From contig JAFLSG010000002.1 in assembly GCA_022511065.1 (NCBI GenBank), positions 1 through 64,000 of the forward strand: DNA of 64,000 nucleotides. Direction: 5' to 3'. A program made the translations under genes and the position numbers. The stretch comes from Prevotella sp. (lineage in GTDB: Bacteria; Bacteroidota; Bacteroidia; Bacteroidales; Bacteroidaceae). This document shows positions 53,917-61,406 of this stretch, piece by piece; the stretch's first letter is position 1, and every line of letters begins with the position of its first letter. A model generated the notes under the pieces. The model saw only the letters and a program-made list of their open reading frames with translations, was not told the origin of the DNA and ran no database searches.

Positions 53917-55374
53917 ATGAAGCATATAATCAATTATTTAGGCGCGCTGCTTGCCGTGGTTCTCATCAGTGCCACTTTCACGGCGTGCTCTGACGATGAC
54001 GACAATGGTTCGGCTAACGTCGGACTTGCCATCAAGGTGTTCTCTCCGACGAAGGTAGTCACCAACCAACCGATGACCATCAATGGTTCCGGTTTCACGG
54101 ATGTTACTGAGATAGAGTTCCCCGGTGGCACGAAGGTGACCAACTTCGAGATTGTCAGTGACGATATGATCAGAGTCAATGCTCCGTCGGGGATTGCCTC
54201 AGAGGGTGGTAAGATTGTCGTGCGCACCGCTAACGATGAGGCGGAGTCTCGTCTGCCACTGACCGTTGGTCGCACCAAGGTAACAGGATTCTCCTTGCAG
54301 CCTGGCGAGACAGCCAAGGGAGGCGACCTCATTACTGTGTTCGGCTCTGACTTGGAGTTCATCAATAGTGTAGAGTTGCTTGATGCTGAGGGCGCTCCGC
54401 TGTTGATAGACCACAAGGACTTCTATCGTAAAGGCACGAGCAACCTCATCTTCCGTGTCCCCGCAAAGGATATCTACGAGGGCACTTTCGTGGGAATGCT
54501 CCACACTTACGATGCACAGAATATCCCGATGCCAGAACTGGCTTACGAACCCGCTTCTGATGGGCACTTGGAGATCGTGAAGACCACCATCTGGAAGAAC
54601 GACGGTTCGCTTGGCGAGATCAGTTGGAGTGGTGATTATCGCTTCGCTCCCGAGAGCAATTCCACGGGCGAGGAGTGCTACACCGTTCCGCAGGATGTAT
54701 GGGAGAAGATGAAGTCCGAGACATTCTATGTGACCGTCAAGGGTGCAAATCCTCAGATTCGCGTCACCTCTGGCTGGTGGAGCACCACCTGGACTGGCGA
54801 CGATATCTTCCCGGGCAATGAGTTGCTTACTGACAATGGCGACGGCACCTTCACGCTCGCTGTCACCCTCGCAGGTGATCCGCTGTTGGATGTATTAGAC
54901 CAGCAGCATCTGCTCTTCACGGGTGGTGGCTACTCCGTTGAGGAAATCTATTTTGCCGAGGAAGTCTGGGTTGGCAATCAGGAAGAAGTGAAGACCACCG
55001 TTTGGCAGAATGACGGTTCGCTCGGCGAGATCAGTTGGAGCGGTGACTACCGCTTCGCTCCTGAGAGCAATTCCACGGGTGAGGAGTGCTACACCGTTCC
55101 GCAGGATGTATGGGAGAAGTTGAAGACCCAGACATTCTATGTAGTCGTGAAGGGCGCAAGTCCCCAGATTCGCGTCACCTCTGGCTGGTGGAGTACCACC
55201 TGGACGGGCGATGACATCTTCCCGGGCAATGAGTTGCTTGCCGACAATGGCGACGGCACCTTCACGCTCACCGTCAATCTCGGGGGCGACCCGCTGTTGG
55301 ATGTGCTTGATGCCCAGCATCTGCTCTTCACGGGTGGCGGATATTCCGTTGAGGAAATCTATTTCCTCGAATAA
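53917..55374 (+). CDS. Surface glycan-binding lipoprotein with IPT/TIG domains and a duplicated C-terminal module
   Basis: 485 residues. Lipoprotein signal (LAVVLISATFTACSDDDDNG), two IPT/TIG-type immunoglobulin-like domains (IKVFSPTKVVTNQPMTINGSGF; TKVTGFSLQPGETAKGGDLITVFGS, about 38-215) and two nearly identical 137-residue modules starting KTTIWKNDGSLGEISWSGDY and KTTVWQNDGSLGEISWSGDY. Aromatic-rich faces (SGWWSTTWTGDD) suit carbohydrate binding. Position after SusC/SusD pairs makes it the SusE/SusF-like or SGBP-B protein of the locus. Terminator follows at 55427. Confidence 0.9.
   Translation: MKHIINYLGALLAVVLISATFTACSDDDDNGSANVGLAIKVFSPTKVVTNQPMTINGSGFTDVTEIEFPGGTKVTNFEIVSDDMIRVNAPSGIASEGGKIVVRTANDEAESRLPLTVGRTKVTGFSLQPGETAKGGDLITVFGSDLEFINSVELLDAEGAPLLIDHKDFYRKGTSNLIFRVPAKDIYEGTFVGMLHTYDAQNIPMPELAYEPASDGHLEIVKTTIWKNDGSLGEISWSGDYRFAPESNSTGEECYTVPQDVWEKMKSETFYVTVKGANPQIRVTSGWWSTTWTGDDIFPGNELLTDNGDGTFTLAVTLAGDPLLDVLDQQHLLFTGGGYSVEEIYFAEEVWVGNQEEVKTTVWQNDGSLGEISWSGDYRFAPESNSTGEECYTVPQDVWEKLKTQTFYVVVKGASPQIRVTSGWWSTTWTGDDIFPGNELLADNGDGTFTLTVNLGGDPLLDVLDAQHLLFTGGGYSVEEIYFLE
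54577..55374 (+). repeat. 411-bp tandem duplication inside the glycan-binding gene
   Basis: Unit 1 is 54577-54987; unit 2 starts at 54988 and is cut short by the stop codon. The units differ only by scattered, mostly silent third-position changes, so the duplication is recent or kept similar by gene conversion. Confidence 0.9.
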
Positions 55375-55426
55375 AACCTTTTGAAGAGCCCATAGCCGTT
55401 TAAGGCTATTGAACACCATTAACTTT

Positions 55427-55469
55427 CCCCCATTTTATTCTTTACATTGAATAGAATGGGGGATTTTTG
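55427..55469 (+). terminator. Terminator of the SusC/SusD locus
   Basis: Stem of 14 bp (55427-55440 with 55449-55462, one G-U pair; CCCCCATT...AATGGGGG) with an 8-nt loop, followed by ATTTTTG. A smaller ATAGCC/GGCTAT hairpin precedes it at 55392-55409. Confidence 0.85.
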
Positions 55470-55526
55470 TATGCTGAATAATGTAAAAGAAAAAACACCT
55501 CTCACCACACCGACGATCAGCGACGC

Positions 55527-55838
55527 ATGGAACTGCTCAACGCCCCCTTCCGGCTTGAGAGCGACGAGGAGCAGCTTATCCGCACCCGTCTGAGACCGCC
55601 CTGCAAGGGTGACCCCGTGAAACTGATGAACGCGGCCACCATCTGCCAACTGCTCAACGGCGGTCACATCGGTCATCCGCTCTCCTCTCGCAAGGTGGCT
55701 GCGGCGATGCGCAAGCTCGGCTTCCCCGACTGTCACACGCGTCGGGGCACGTTCTTCCGTGTGTTCGAGATACCCTATGGCAGCATACAATCCGCATTGG
55801 CGGCAGAGGTCTCCGAGGAGGAAAGTGTGACGGAGTGA
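55527..55838 (+). pseudogene. DUF3874 fragment, remnant of a VirE-family gene
   Basis: 103 residues (MELLNAPFRLESDEEQLIRTRLRPPCKGDPVKLMN ... SSRKVAAAMRKLGFP) matching only DUF3874, the C-terminal domain of certain large VirE_N/DUF3987 proteins. Family-like sequence continues upstream of the ATG (TDDQRR) until a stop near 55482, so this is the tail of a deleted gene, not a complete one. Its final codons and stop lie in GTGACGGA repeats that form the left arm of the palindrome at 55824. It may still be expressed as a small winged-helix-like protein. Confidence 0.7.
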
Positions 55839-55934
55839 CGGAAGATATACGGACTTTTATATAATATGTATTAATCTCCTACTTTAATACACTTATATAA
55901 GAAAGTTGGTTTTCTTCCGTCACTCCGTCACACT
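55824..55934. repeat. Second nested palindrome at the end of a VirE-family gene
   Basis: Bases 55824-55845 are perfectly inverted at 55913-55934 (22 of 22). The arms consist of tandem GTGACGGA units that include the stop codon of the DUF3874 frame (55836-55838). The AT-rich spacer holds an inner imperfect palindrome (TTATATAA..GTATTAA mirrored by TTAATAC..TTATATAA). Same architecture as 561-728 with unrelated arm sequence. Confidence 0.85.
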
Positions 55935-55968
55935 CAAGGAGAGAGGAGGCTGTATTCAGAATGAAAGG

Positions 55969-56025
55969 AGCCTCCAAACGGGTTGAAAACAGCCTCCAAA
56001 CGATGCGTTTGCAGCCTCCAAACGA
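55969..56025. repeat. REP-like interspersed repeat (copy 2)
   Basis: Three GCCTCCAAACG-type motifs; 55994-56021 is identical over 28 bp to 21051-21078. It lies directly after the nested palindrome and before the DUF4248-like gene. Confidence 0.8.
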
Positions 56026-56114
56026 AATGCTTGATTTTGCAGGGAGAATCCTCAATAGCAAGCAGTAAACCGATAATCATAACCGACAAACGAATAAACG
56101 AAAACAGAAAACGA

Positions 56115-56324
56115 ATGAAAGCAATGACAAGACAACAGCTCGCAGCCTGTGCAGGCGTAAGCACAAGGACGCTACGCCAATGGTTGCGCCCCTATCGGCA
56201 ACAGCTTCGCGCGATGGGTATGCCCGACGGCAAACAAACACTTCCGCCCAATATCGTGGAGTGGATAGCCCGCCGCTTCTGCATTGACATTGATTCGCAC
56301 ACTTTGCGGACTGGGCAAGGTTGA
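56115..56324 (+). CDS. DUF4248-like small helix-turn-helix protein
   Basis: 69 residues (MKAMTRQQLAACAGVSTRTLRQWLRPYRQQL ... PPNIVEWIARRFCIDID). The first 30 residues form a clear helix-turn-helix, and the layout matches DUF4248, a family found beside HU-like, VirE and amidase genes in Bacteroidetes. I start it at 56115, at the HTH; the open frame upstream crosses the REP-like repeat and has no coding character. A very strong terminator follows. Confidence 0.7.
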   Translation: MKAMTRQQLAACAGVSTRTLRQWLRPYRQQLRAMGMPDGKQTLPPNIVEWIARRFCIDIDSHTLRTGQG

Positions 56325-56350
56325 AAAATGCCAATCCTATTGTGGTATTG

Positions 56351-56390
56351 ACAGAAAGAAGGGCACTAAAAATAGTGCCCTTCTTTCTGT
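56351..56390. terminator. Bidirectional intrinsic terminator
   Basis: Perfect 18-bp stem, ACAGAAAGAAGGGCACTA (56351-56368) with its complement at 56373-56390, and an AAAA loop. Confidence 0.9.
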
Positions 56391-56409
56391 ATGGTTGGTT
56401 TAATAATGA

Positions 56410-57018
56410 TTACAATTTCTCAAATTCTTTCTTGTGTATGCACAATAAGTTCTCGATGTCGATAGATTCCATATTAGGAAAAGCATCATCGAAAACACTC
56501 TTTTTTACCCGGAAGGATATTCGAGAGGGCAAGAGGATTGCTTTTTTGTCGCGTAATACTTTGGCTCCGTCTTTAGCTCCGCATTGCAGATAGACATAGT
56601 CTTTAGGAGCTATTCCAATACAATGCCCAATACGCTTAGCGATGTCATAACGGAATAACTGACCGCTTGCAATCTGTTTTATTTCATCGTACAACTCTTC
56701 AAAGTTGTTATAGTGCTTCTTGAAGATTTTCTTTTCCACTAGTTGTTTGGCGACCTTTTCCCGAATAGATTTCTTTATACGCCACTGGTGTGGGTTGGGA
56801 CATTTGGGTTTCACCAAATCATCAATAGGGAACTCATCCCCACAACATTTAACTGCACAGATTTTTCCACAGCATTTCCTCATAAGAGTATGCCCACAGA
56901 CAAGACCTTTTACATCATTAACAGAGTATGTTTTAAGCTCTTGCTCTTGATATATCTGACCTCCTTTTTTATATCGCTCACGAATTTCTTCCAATGCGAC
57001 TCTGATGTTTTCTTCCAT
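56410..57018 (-). CDS. Cys-rich hypothetical protein
   Basis: 202 residues, soluble. A cysteine cluster near 41-60 (LVCGHTLMRKCCGKICAVKCCGD) plus KPKCPNP suggests a metal site; a helical basic middle (KKSIREKVAKQLVEKKIFKKHYNN) and a C-terminal strand region follow. No family recognised. AT-rich, like its neighbours. The 31-bp sequence just upstream of its ATG recurs inverted at 57986. Confidence 0.6.
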   Translation of the reverse strand: MEENIRVALEEIRERYKKGGQIYQEQELKTYSVNDVKGLVCGHTLMRKCCGKICAVKCCGDEFPIDDLVKPKCPNPHQWRIKKSIREKVAKQLVEKKIFKKHYNNFEELYDEIKQIASGQLFRYDIAKRIGHCIGIAPKDYVYLQCGAKDGAKVLRDKKAILLPSRISFRVKKSVFDDAFPNMESIDIENLLCIHKKEFEKL

Positions 57019-57118
57019 TATTTCGATAAATTTAGTGAATTATATACCTGTTGGTTGTAGCCCCTTATTATTTATAATACAGAAATTTGCAAGATGTTCA
57101 AATTCTTGCAGATTATTT

Positions 57119-57502
57119 TTATAACGTAAAGTGAGGGGGAGTTTTATAATGATAATAAAACCACGGATTATTTAAAATCTCTAATTGTTTATCATTTATC
57201 AAATTTCTCTGTCTAACAACTGCAAGTGGATTTGATGTGTCAAAATAGGAAATACCATCTATTTGCATCATACCACCACTTACGATGAATGATAATATAA
57301 CATTCATTTTGGGTATTATATTAATAGAATGATTGTTTATATAATCAGAAACCACCCATATTCTTGATGGATTTTGAGTATCATTTTTTCTATTAGTTGT
57401 ATCATTTTTCTTAAAACCATCAAAGACATATGCCACTGACTCACCTGAGCAAAACTCTTTAATTCTATCCTCGACTTCTTGGGTAATATACAATACGTCC
57501 AT
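57119..57502 (-). CDS. Hypothetical protein
   Basis: 127 residues (MDVLYITQEVEDRIKEFCSGESVAYVFDGFKKND...), soluble, with an Asn/Thr-rich middle and no recognised motif. TATCTTTG at 57528-57535 (minus strand) supplies a -7 promoter element about 26 nt upstream of its ATG, supporting a real gene. Confidence 0.55.
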   Translation of the reverse strand: MDVLYITQEVEDRIKEFCSGESVAYVFDGFKKNDTTNRKNDTQNPSRIWVVSDYINNHSINIIPKMNVILSFIVSGGMMQIDGISYFDTSNPLAVVRQRNLINDKQLEILNNPWFYYHYKTPPHFTL

Positions 57503-57527
57503 AATCTGATCGTTTTAAATTTGCGTA

Positions 57528-57535
57528 CAAAGATA
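57528..57535 (-). promoter_or_regulatory. -7 promoter element for the gene at 57119
   Basis: TATCTTTG on the minus strand; no clear -33 element, as the upstream DNA is all A/T. Confidence 0.5.
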
Positions 57536-57585
57536 CATCTTTTTTTTAATAAAAATGACTATTTATATAAAAAATGTGTTTGCAT

Positions 57586-57807
57586 ATGAATAAAATAGAT
57601 ATGATTGTAAATGAGTCAATCAAAAAGGTGTTAAATGAGGCAGACATACTTCCAAACAATGGTATGGTTAGGAATCGATTTGTAAATCAGTGGAGAATGA
57701 TATACAACCTGTTAGCCAATATTAAAGGATCAATGGATGCCACTAACCGAGACAATGGAGGGCGTATCACAAAGCAACACGTGGATAATATATCAATATG
57801 TCATTAA
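57586..57807 (+). CDS. Small hypothetical protein, possibly a fragment
   Basis: 73 residues (MNKIDMIVNESIKKVLNEADILPNNG...). The opening 'IVNESIKKVLNEA' resembles a short helical motif found at the ends of many Bacteroidetes phage and island proteins. The frame stops in AT-rich sequence, and a related short motif appears in a frame without a start at 57842. It may be a decayed gene. Confidence 0.4.
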   Translation: MNKIDMIVNESIKKVLNEADILPNNGMVRNRFVNQWRMIYNLLANIKGSMDATNRDNGGRITKQHVDNISICH

Positions 57808-57841
57808 ATAATATTTTAGGAAAATAATGCATAAATAATAA

Positions 57842-57919
57842 AGTTATACGATTAACGAATCTGGCCTCCACAGGATTGTGAGAAAATCCGTGGAAAGTAT
57901 CTTAATAAGATTAGCATAA
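57842..57919 (+). pseudogene. Relic encoding an INESGLHRIVRKSVESIL-type motif
   Basis: A 25-codon frame without a start codon reads SYTINESGLHRIVRKSVESIL before a stop at 57917. This is the typical C-terminal helix of small Bacteroidetes island proteins, so the rest of the gene has been lost. Upstream in-frame stops exclude a longer product. Confidence 0.45.
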
Positions 57920-57920
57920 A

Positions 57921-57956
57921 AAAATGAGCAACCAAATCAATGGTCGCTCATTTTTT
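57921..57956 (+). terminator. Intrinsic terminator
   Basis: ATGAGC-ACCA (57924-57934) pairs with TGGT-GCTCAT (57941-57951) with one bulge, 6-nt loop, followed by a T-run. Confidence 0.75.
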
Positions 57957-58029
57957 GCATAAATATTCATTTTGGTTGTTTGCTGCCAACAGGTATATAA
58001 TTCCCTAAGTTTATCGTAAAATGTTTATA

Positions 58030-59793
58030 TTAGTTTCCCCAATATCTCACACTGGACACTCTGCCATTCGTTACCCATACCGAATAAAGGAGAGCACTGT
58101 CAGAATAAGTTCTGCCAAAGTTTTTCCATCCCCATCCTCTGATACGATACAGTTTCGAATAGCCACTTTCTATCAATTCTGTTCTAAAGACAGCCAACAG
58201 CAATTCTTCTGGCATTCCTATGATGGGCTTACCTTCAAGGGCGGCATCCACATATTTCTTGCCATACTTATTACAAACCGCATTATACTCTGCTGTCAAT
58301 TCGGCTTCTTGGCGCTTCTTTTGCGCAGCAAGTTCCATTTCGCTTTTCCCGTTTTGATATTGAACTCTTGTTCCATCGGCTTTAATAAGTGTACCATAAT
58401 GTATCTTTAGTTCACGGGATTGAAGATCCCTCATTGGGAAACCATTGATAGAACCGATGATACTACCGTCTTCCCCAAGGAGATCACCTGCAAATTTATC
58501 ACCGTTTGGCCATGTCAATACTTTTGTAAGATTTCTATTTATTGTTTTAACGGTTAATATTCCGCCACTTCTGTGAATTGTGCCCGACGCAATGTAGTAA
58601 CTGCCATTCTTGTTCGTATTTATAAGATGAAGATTGTCACCGTTTGCATATTTTAGGTAAAGGCTGTCCTTGTCATAGGTTGCTTCAACGATAGTGTCAC
58701 TTTCAAGAGCACTATAAGGTACGCCATCAACGATTTGCTTATAGGAATAAAGCTCCCCATCACCACTAACAGTATATAATCTATCCCCAACTAAATAACC
58801 TCTTATTGAAAAAATATCATTTGGCAGCACCCTGCTTTTCAGGCCTGGGTCAAACCTTACATACTCTACTGGCTCTTTTTGATTAGGAAAATATAATAAG
58901 TCACCCGTTACTAAATCCAAAGATATATTTCTAAGTTTCTCATTCCTATACTCGAGGCGTGAATTTGATCTTCTTACAAGAGTAGCTCCATTGAACAATT
59001 CTGCCTTTGCCACCCCATCCTCTTTTTTTAGCACAAGCCCATTGTCCAATGTTATACGCCAATCGCCTATAGATTTACCATCTGATATATAACCACTTTG
59101 ACTGCACATGAAAGTAGCAAAGTCTCCGTTATCATATCGCAATGTCGCTACACCTTCTAAATAGTAATCACATTTATAGCCATTGAATTTTTTCGTATTA
59201 AGTAGAGTATATCCCTCTGCCTCTGGAGTTTTCAGCTTAATCTCTTCCTCTTCTTGGGGAATTGGGGTGTCTTTGATAATTTTTATTGGATCATATAATG
59301 TTGCGCTCTTACTTGCAGCCTGTGCATTCGTTGCAGAAGAGGACGATGCTTGAATTGCTCCCGGATTCTCTACGAAAAATTGTATATTTGTGAAGCAACA
59401 CTCCGAGCTGCCGGGTAATTTGAGATATGCTGGTTTGGGAAGGGTATATACGCGCCAACCGTCTTCTGCTTCCTCCATATCAACAAACTCCGTCTTTTTA
59501 GTACCTATGCTACCTCCCCAAGTCTTTACGCTGAGCTTCTTTGCGCTAATGTCACAGGCACCTTCACTATAGCTACCTCTCATATCAAATACGAGTGTAA
59601 TCTGGGTGAACAATCCCGATGTCTTTCCGCCGTTATTCTTCAACTTGATTTTGGTTATTGCCGCATCCGTTGGGAATCCCTGCTTATTTTCCACCCAACC
59701 TTGTGCCAAAGCAGGCATCACACACCATTGCAGTAGAACTGCAATCATCAAAACACCGAAATGTCTTGGAAAACTGAATAAATGTTTCATCAT
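58030..59793 (-). CDS. Exported protein with MORN-like beta repeats
   Basis: 587 residues with a signal peptide (FGVLMIAVLLQWCVMPALAQ). Residues 30-150 form a beta domain (AITKIKLKNNGGKT, ITLVFDMRGSYSEGACDI) and the rest carries repeated short strands typical of MORN-type proteins (VATLRYDNGDFATF, LTWPNGDKFAGDLLG, GTLIKADGTRVQYQNG), then a helical C-terminal part. No enzyme motif. It follows the YARHG lipoprotein gene by 53 nt and probably shares its transcript. Confidence 0.7.
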   Translation of the reverse strand: MMKHLFSFPRHFGVLMIAVLLQWCVMPALAQGWVENKQGFPTDAAITKIKLKNNGGKTSGLFTQITLVFDMRGSYSEGACDISAKKLSVKTWGGSIGTKKTEFVDMEEAEDGWRVYTLPKPAYLKLPGSSECCFTNIQFFVENPGAIQASSSSATNAQAASKSATLYDPIKIIKDTPIPQEEEEIKLKTPEAEGYTLLNTKKFNGYKCDYYLEGVATLRYDNGDFATFMCSQSGYISDGKSIGDWRITLDNGLVLKKEDGVAKAELFNGATLVRRSNSRLEYRNEKLRNISLDLVTGDLLYFPNQKEPVEYVRFDPGLKSRVLPNDIFSIRGYLVGDRLYTVSGDGELYSYKQIVDGVPYSALESDTIVEATYDKDSLYLKYANGDNLHLINTNKNGSYYIASGTIHRSGGILTVKTINRNLTKVLTWPNGDKFAGDLLGEDGSIIGSINGFPMRDLQSRELKIHYGTLIKADGTRVQYQNGKSEMELAAQKKRQEAELTAEYNAVCNKYGKKYVDAALEGKPIIGMPEELLLAVFRTELIESGYSKLYRIRGWGWKNFGRTYSDSALLYSVWVTNGRVSSVRYWGN

Positions 59794-59846
59794 TGTTTTT
59801 ATATTAAGAGTTAATAATGTAATATTTCCTTCTATTTGTTATTTCT

Positions 59847-60950
59847 TTATTCATGCTTCTTGATAAACTCAATATTGTATTTCTCTATATCAGACATATT
59901 CTTATATACCGCAGCAGCATCGCTGTTTGCGGGGGTGTACCATGAATATTTAGAGAAATAGTCTGTCAGGTCGTTTCTCTTAAACTTATATCCATATTTT
60001 GCATAAATCATGTTTCGCATGATTTCCAAATCTTTTTTCGATACACCCTCCAAGTCTGCCTCTGTGAGTTTTTTGTCAGAAAGAGAGTTGTTGTAGCTTT
60101 GCTCCTCTTCCCCGGAGCTTGTCCATTCTTTGAATCCATTATATTCATTTCCAGAAAAGGAGCCATATCTGGAAAGCATCGCAGCCTGTGACATGTTCTT
60201 GAAATGGAACTGAACAACCCAGGTCAAATTGCGTTGAGAAGCATAATAATACAGTTCGTCTTTCCAAATGGTGAACACGTGGGTTTCGTCTGGTGCTAAA
60301 TCAACACCCTTTTGAACCGAAGTTCCCTTGCGCTCCCCTGTGTCTGTTACGCCAAAAATGAACTCTACGGAATACTCATCGCCTTTGACCATGCTTCTTC
60401 CGTTGTTTGTGACAGGTTGGTCAATCTGTACCGTAGAGTAATTGCGCCAACTATACATTCCGTCATGCGAGTGCAAATTGCCATTAGCAGACTCCGGGCA
60501 ACATCTTCCAAGATACGTGATGTACTCGCTGTCATCGCGGAATAATTGTCCTTTTGTGATATCCGATAATTGGTTTACTGGTGTTCCAGTCTTTGCTGCC
60601 AGTTCATAAGAAGCAGAGTCAAGCTGCAGCACGTTATAGGAGTCGGTAATTGTTGCCGCTCCTTCCTCTGACAGTTTCACGACAAGTTTTCTTTTGGCAT
60701 CTAAGTTTGCCACATATATGCCGTCGTTATCAGCTTCGACCTTAATATCTACCTCGGCAACTTCTTTAATCGGCAGTAAGTTTGTGTAAGTCCGGGCATC
60801 GGGGTACAACTCATACATTGTCACCTTGTCGTTGTTGGCGAGAGCCTGTAAGAACTCTTGGGCAGCATCAGCAACTTTACTTTTGTTTGCATCACACGAA
60901 ACCAATGCCATGCAAATGCACAGACAATAAATTCTGCTAATTGTTTTCAT
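59847..60950 (-). CDS. Lipoprotein with C-terminal YARHG domain
   Basis: 367 residues. Lipoprotein signal MKTISRIYCLCICMALVSCDANK, a helical and then beta-rich middle (residues 20-270), and at the end a YARHG domain: LTEADLEGVSKKDLEIMRNMIYAKYGYKF ... FSKYSWYTP. YARHG domains occur in exported bacterial proteins and are thought to bind cell-surface or peptidoglycan material. Start at 60950 chosen as the signal start; 60956 adds two residues. A structured RNA lies directly upstream. Confidence 0.8.
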   Translation of the reverse strand: MKTISRIYCLCICMALVSCDANKSKVADAAQEFLQALANNDKVTMYELYPDARTYTNLLPIKEVAEVDIKVEADNDGIYVANLDAKRKLVVKLSEEGAATITDSYNVLQLDSASYELAAKTGTPVNQLSDITKGQLFRDDSEYITYLGRCCPESANGNLHSHDGMYSWRNYSTVQIDQPVTNNGRSMVKGDEYSVEFIFGVTDTGERKGTSVQKGVDLAPDETHVFTIWKDELYYYASQRNLTWVVQFHFKNMSQAAMLSRYGSFSGNEYNGFKEWTSSGEEEQSYNNSLSDKKLTEADLEGVSKKDLEIMRNMIYAKYGYKFKRNDLTDYFSKYSWYTPANSDAAAVYKNMSDIEKYNIEFIKKHE

Positions 60951-61020
60951 AATCAAATCATGTTACATTAATAAGTTGGTTTTTAATTGTTCCTTCATTC
61001 TATTTTGTAAGGGACAAAGA

Positions 61021-61264
61021 GTGTGAGCCTTCTTGACATTCTCAGTCTGAAGGTCCTGGAATACCCGTACAAGTAAGAATGAAATCAGCTCACACCTGCA
61101 GGTATATATGTGAGCCGACTCCATTACGGAATGGGCTGTATATATGCTACTGCAGGAGGAACGGCTTTCAAACTTTTCACCCTTGTACTTTGAATTTTCC
61201 AGGTTCTCAGACGGGTCAAAGCTGAACAGCTTTCCTCGATGTCGTGGTTTTTTATGAAACCACG
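61021..61264 (-). ncRNA. Structured RNA upstream of the YARHG lipoprotein operon
   Basis: Minus-strand transcript. Two 5' hairpins: CGTGGTTT/AAACCACG (61243-61250, 61257-61264) and AAAGCT/AGCTTT (61218-61223, 61228-61233). Nested long-range stems: 61197-61203 with 61055-61061 (7 bp) and 61182-61188 with 61067-61073 (7 bp). Inside: 61150-61156 with 61095-61101 (7 bp), capped by 61121-61125 with 61130-61134. At the 3' end GTGTGAGC (61021-61028) pairs with GCTCACAC (61088-61095), which can instead pair with 61109-61115, giving two exclusive folds. Topology resembles 33585-33757. The long open frame here has no coding character. Confidence 0.65.
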
Positions 61265-61267
61265 GCA

Positions 61268-61275
61268 CAAAGATA
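61268..61275 (-). promoter_or_regulatory. -7 element of the structured RNA / YARHG operon promoter
   Basis: TATCTTTG on the minus strand, 4 nt before the first paired base of the RNA. A clear -33 TTTG is not seen. Confidence 0.6.
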
Positions 61276-61390
61276 AACCATTTTTCTAAAATCCGTTCCA
61301 TTGTGAGCTGATTTTTTCTTTCAGGCGCAAAAATAATTCCTTTTTATAGAATCGGCTTGTTCCATTTTAGTCCATTTTGAAAATAATTTG

Positions 61391-61398
61391 TATCTTTG
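61391..61398 (+). promoter_or_regulatory. -7 promoter element directly before the kinase ATG
   Basis: TATCTTTG ends 8 nt before ATG 61407, so the transcript would have a leader of only a few nt or none. A TTTTAG at 61365-61370 is the best -33 candidate. Confidence 0.65.
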
Positions 61399-61406
61399 CC
61401 GTCAAG

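Larger units (their letters stand above)
57024..58016. repeat. 31-bp inverted repeats flanking a 1-kb AT-rich cassette
   Basis: Left copy 57024-57054 and right copy 57986-58016 match as inverted repeats in 29 of 31 positions (right copy starts CCAACAGGTATATAATTC). They enclose the gene at 57119, the small frame at 57586, the relic and a terminator. No transposase lies inside, and I see no target-site duplication outside. Confidence 0.75.

Noticed and set aside
55983-56114. Extended N-terminus for the DUF4248-like protein
   Set aside because: It would be encoded by the REP-like repeat; the HTH begins right at ATG 56115.
60963-61301. Leftward 112-codon frame upstream of the YARHG lipoprotein
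   Set aside because: It lies across paired arms of the structured RNA and the -7 element, has no family resemblance and unusual composition.
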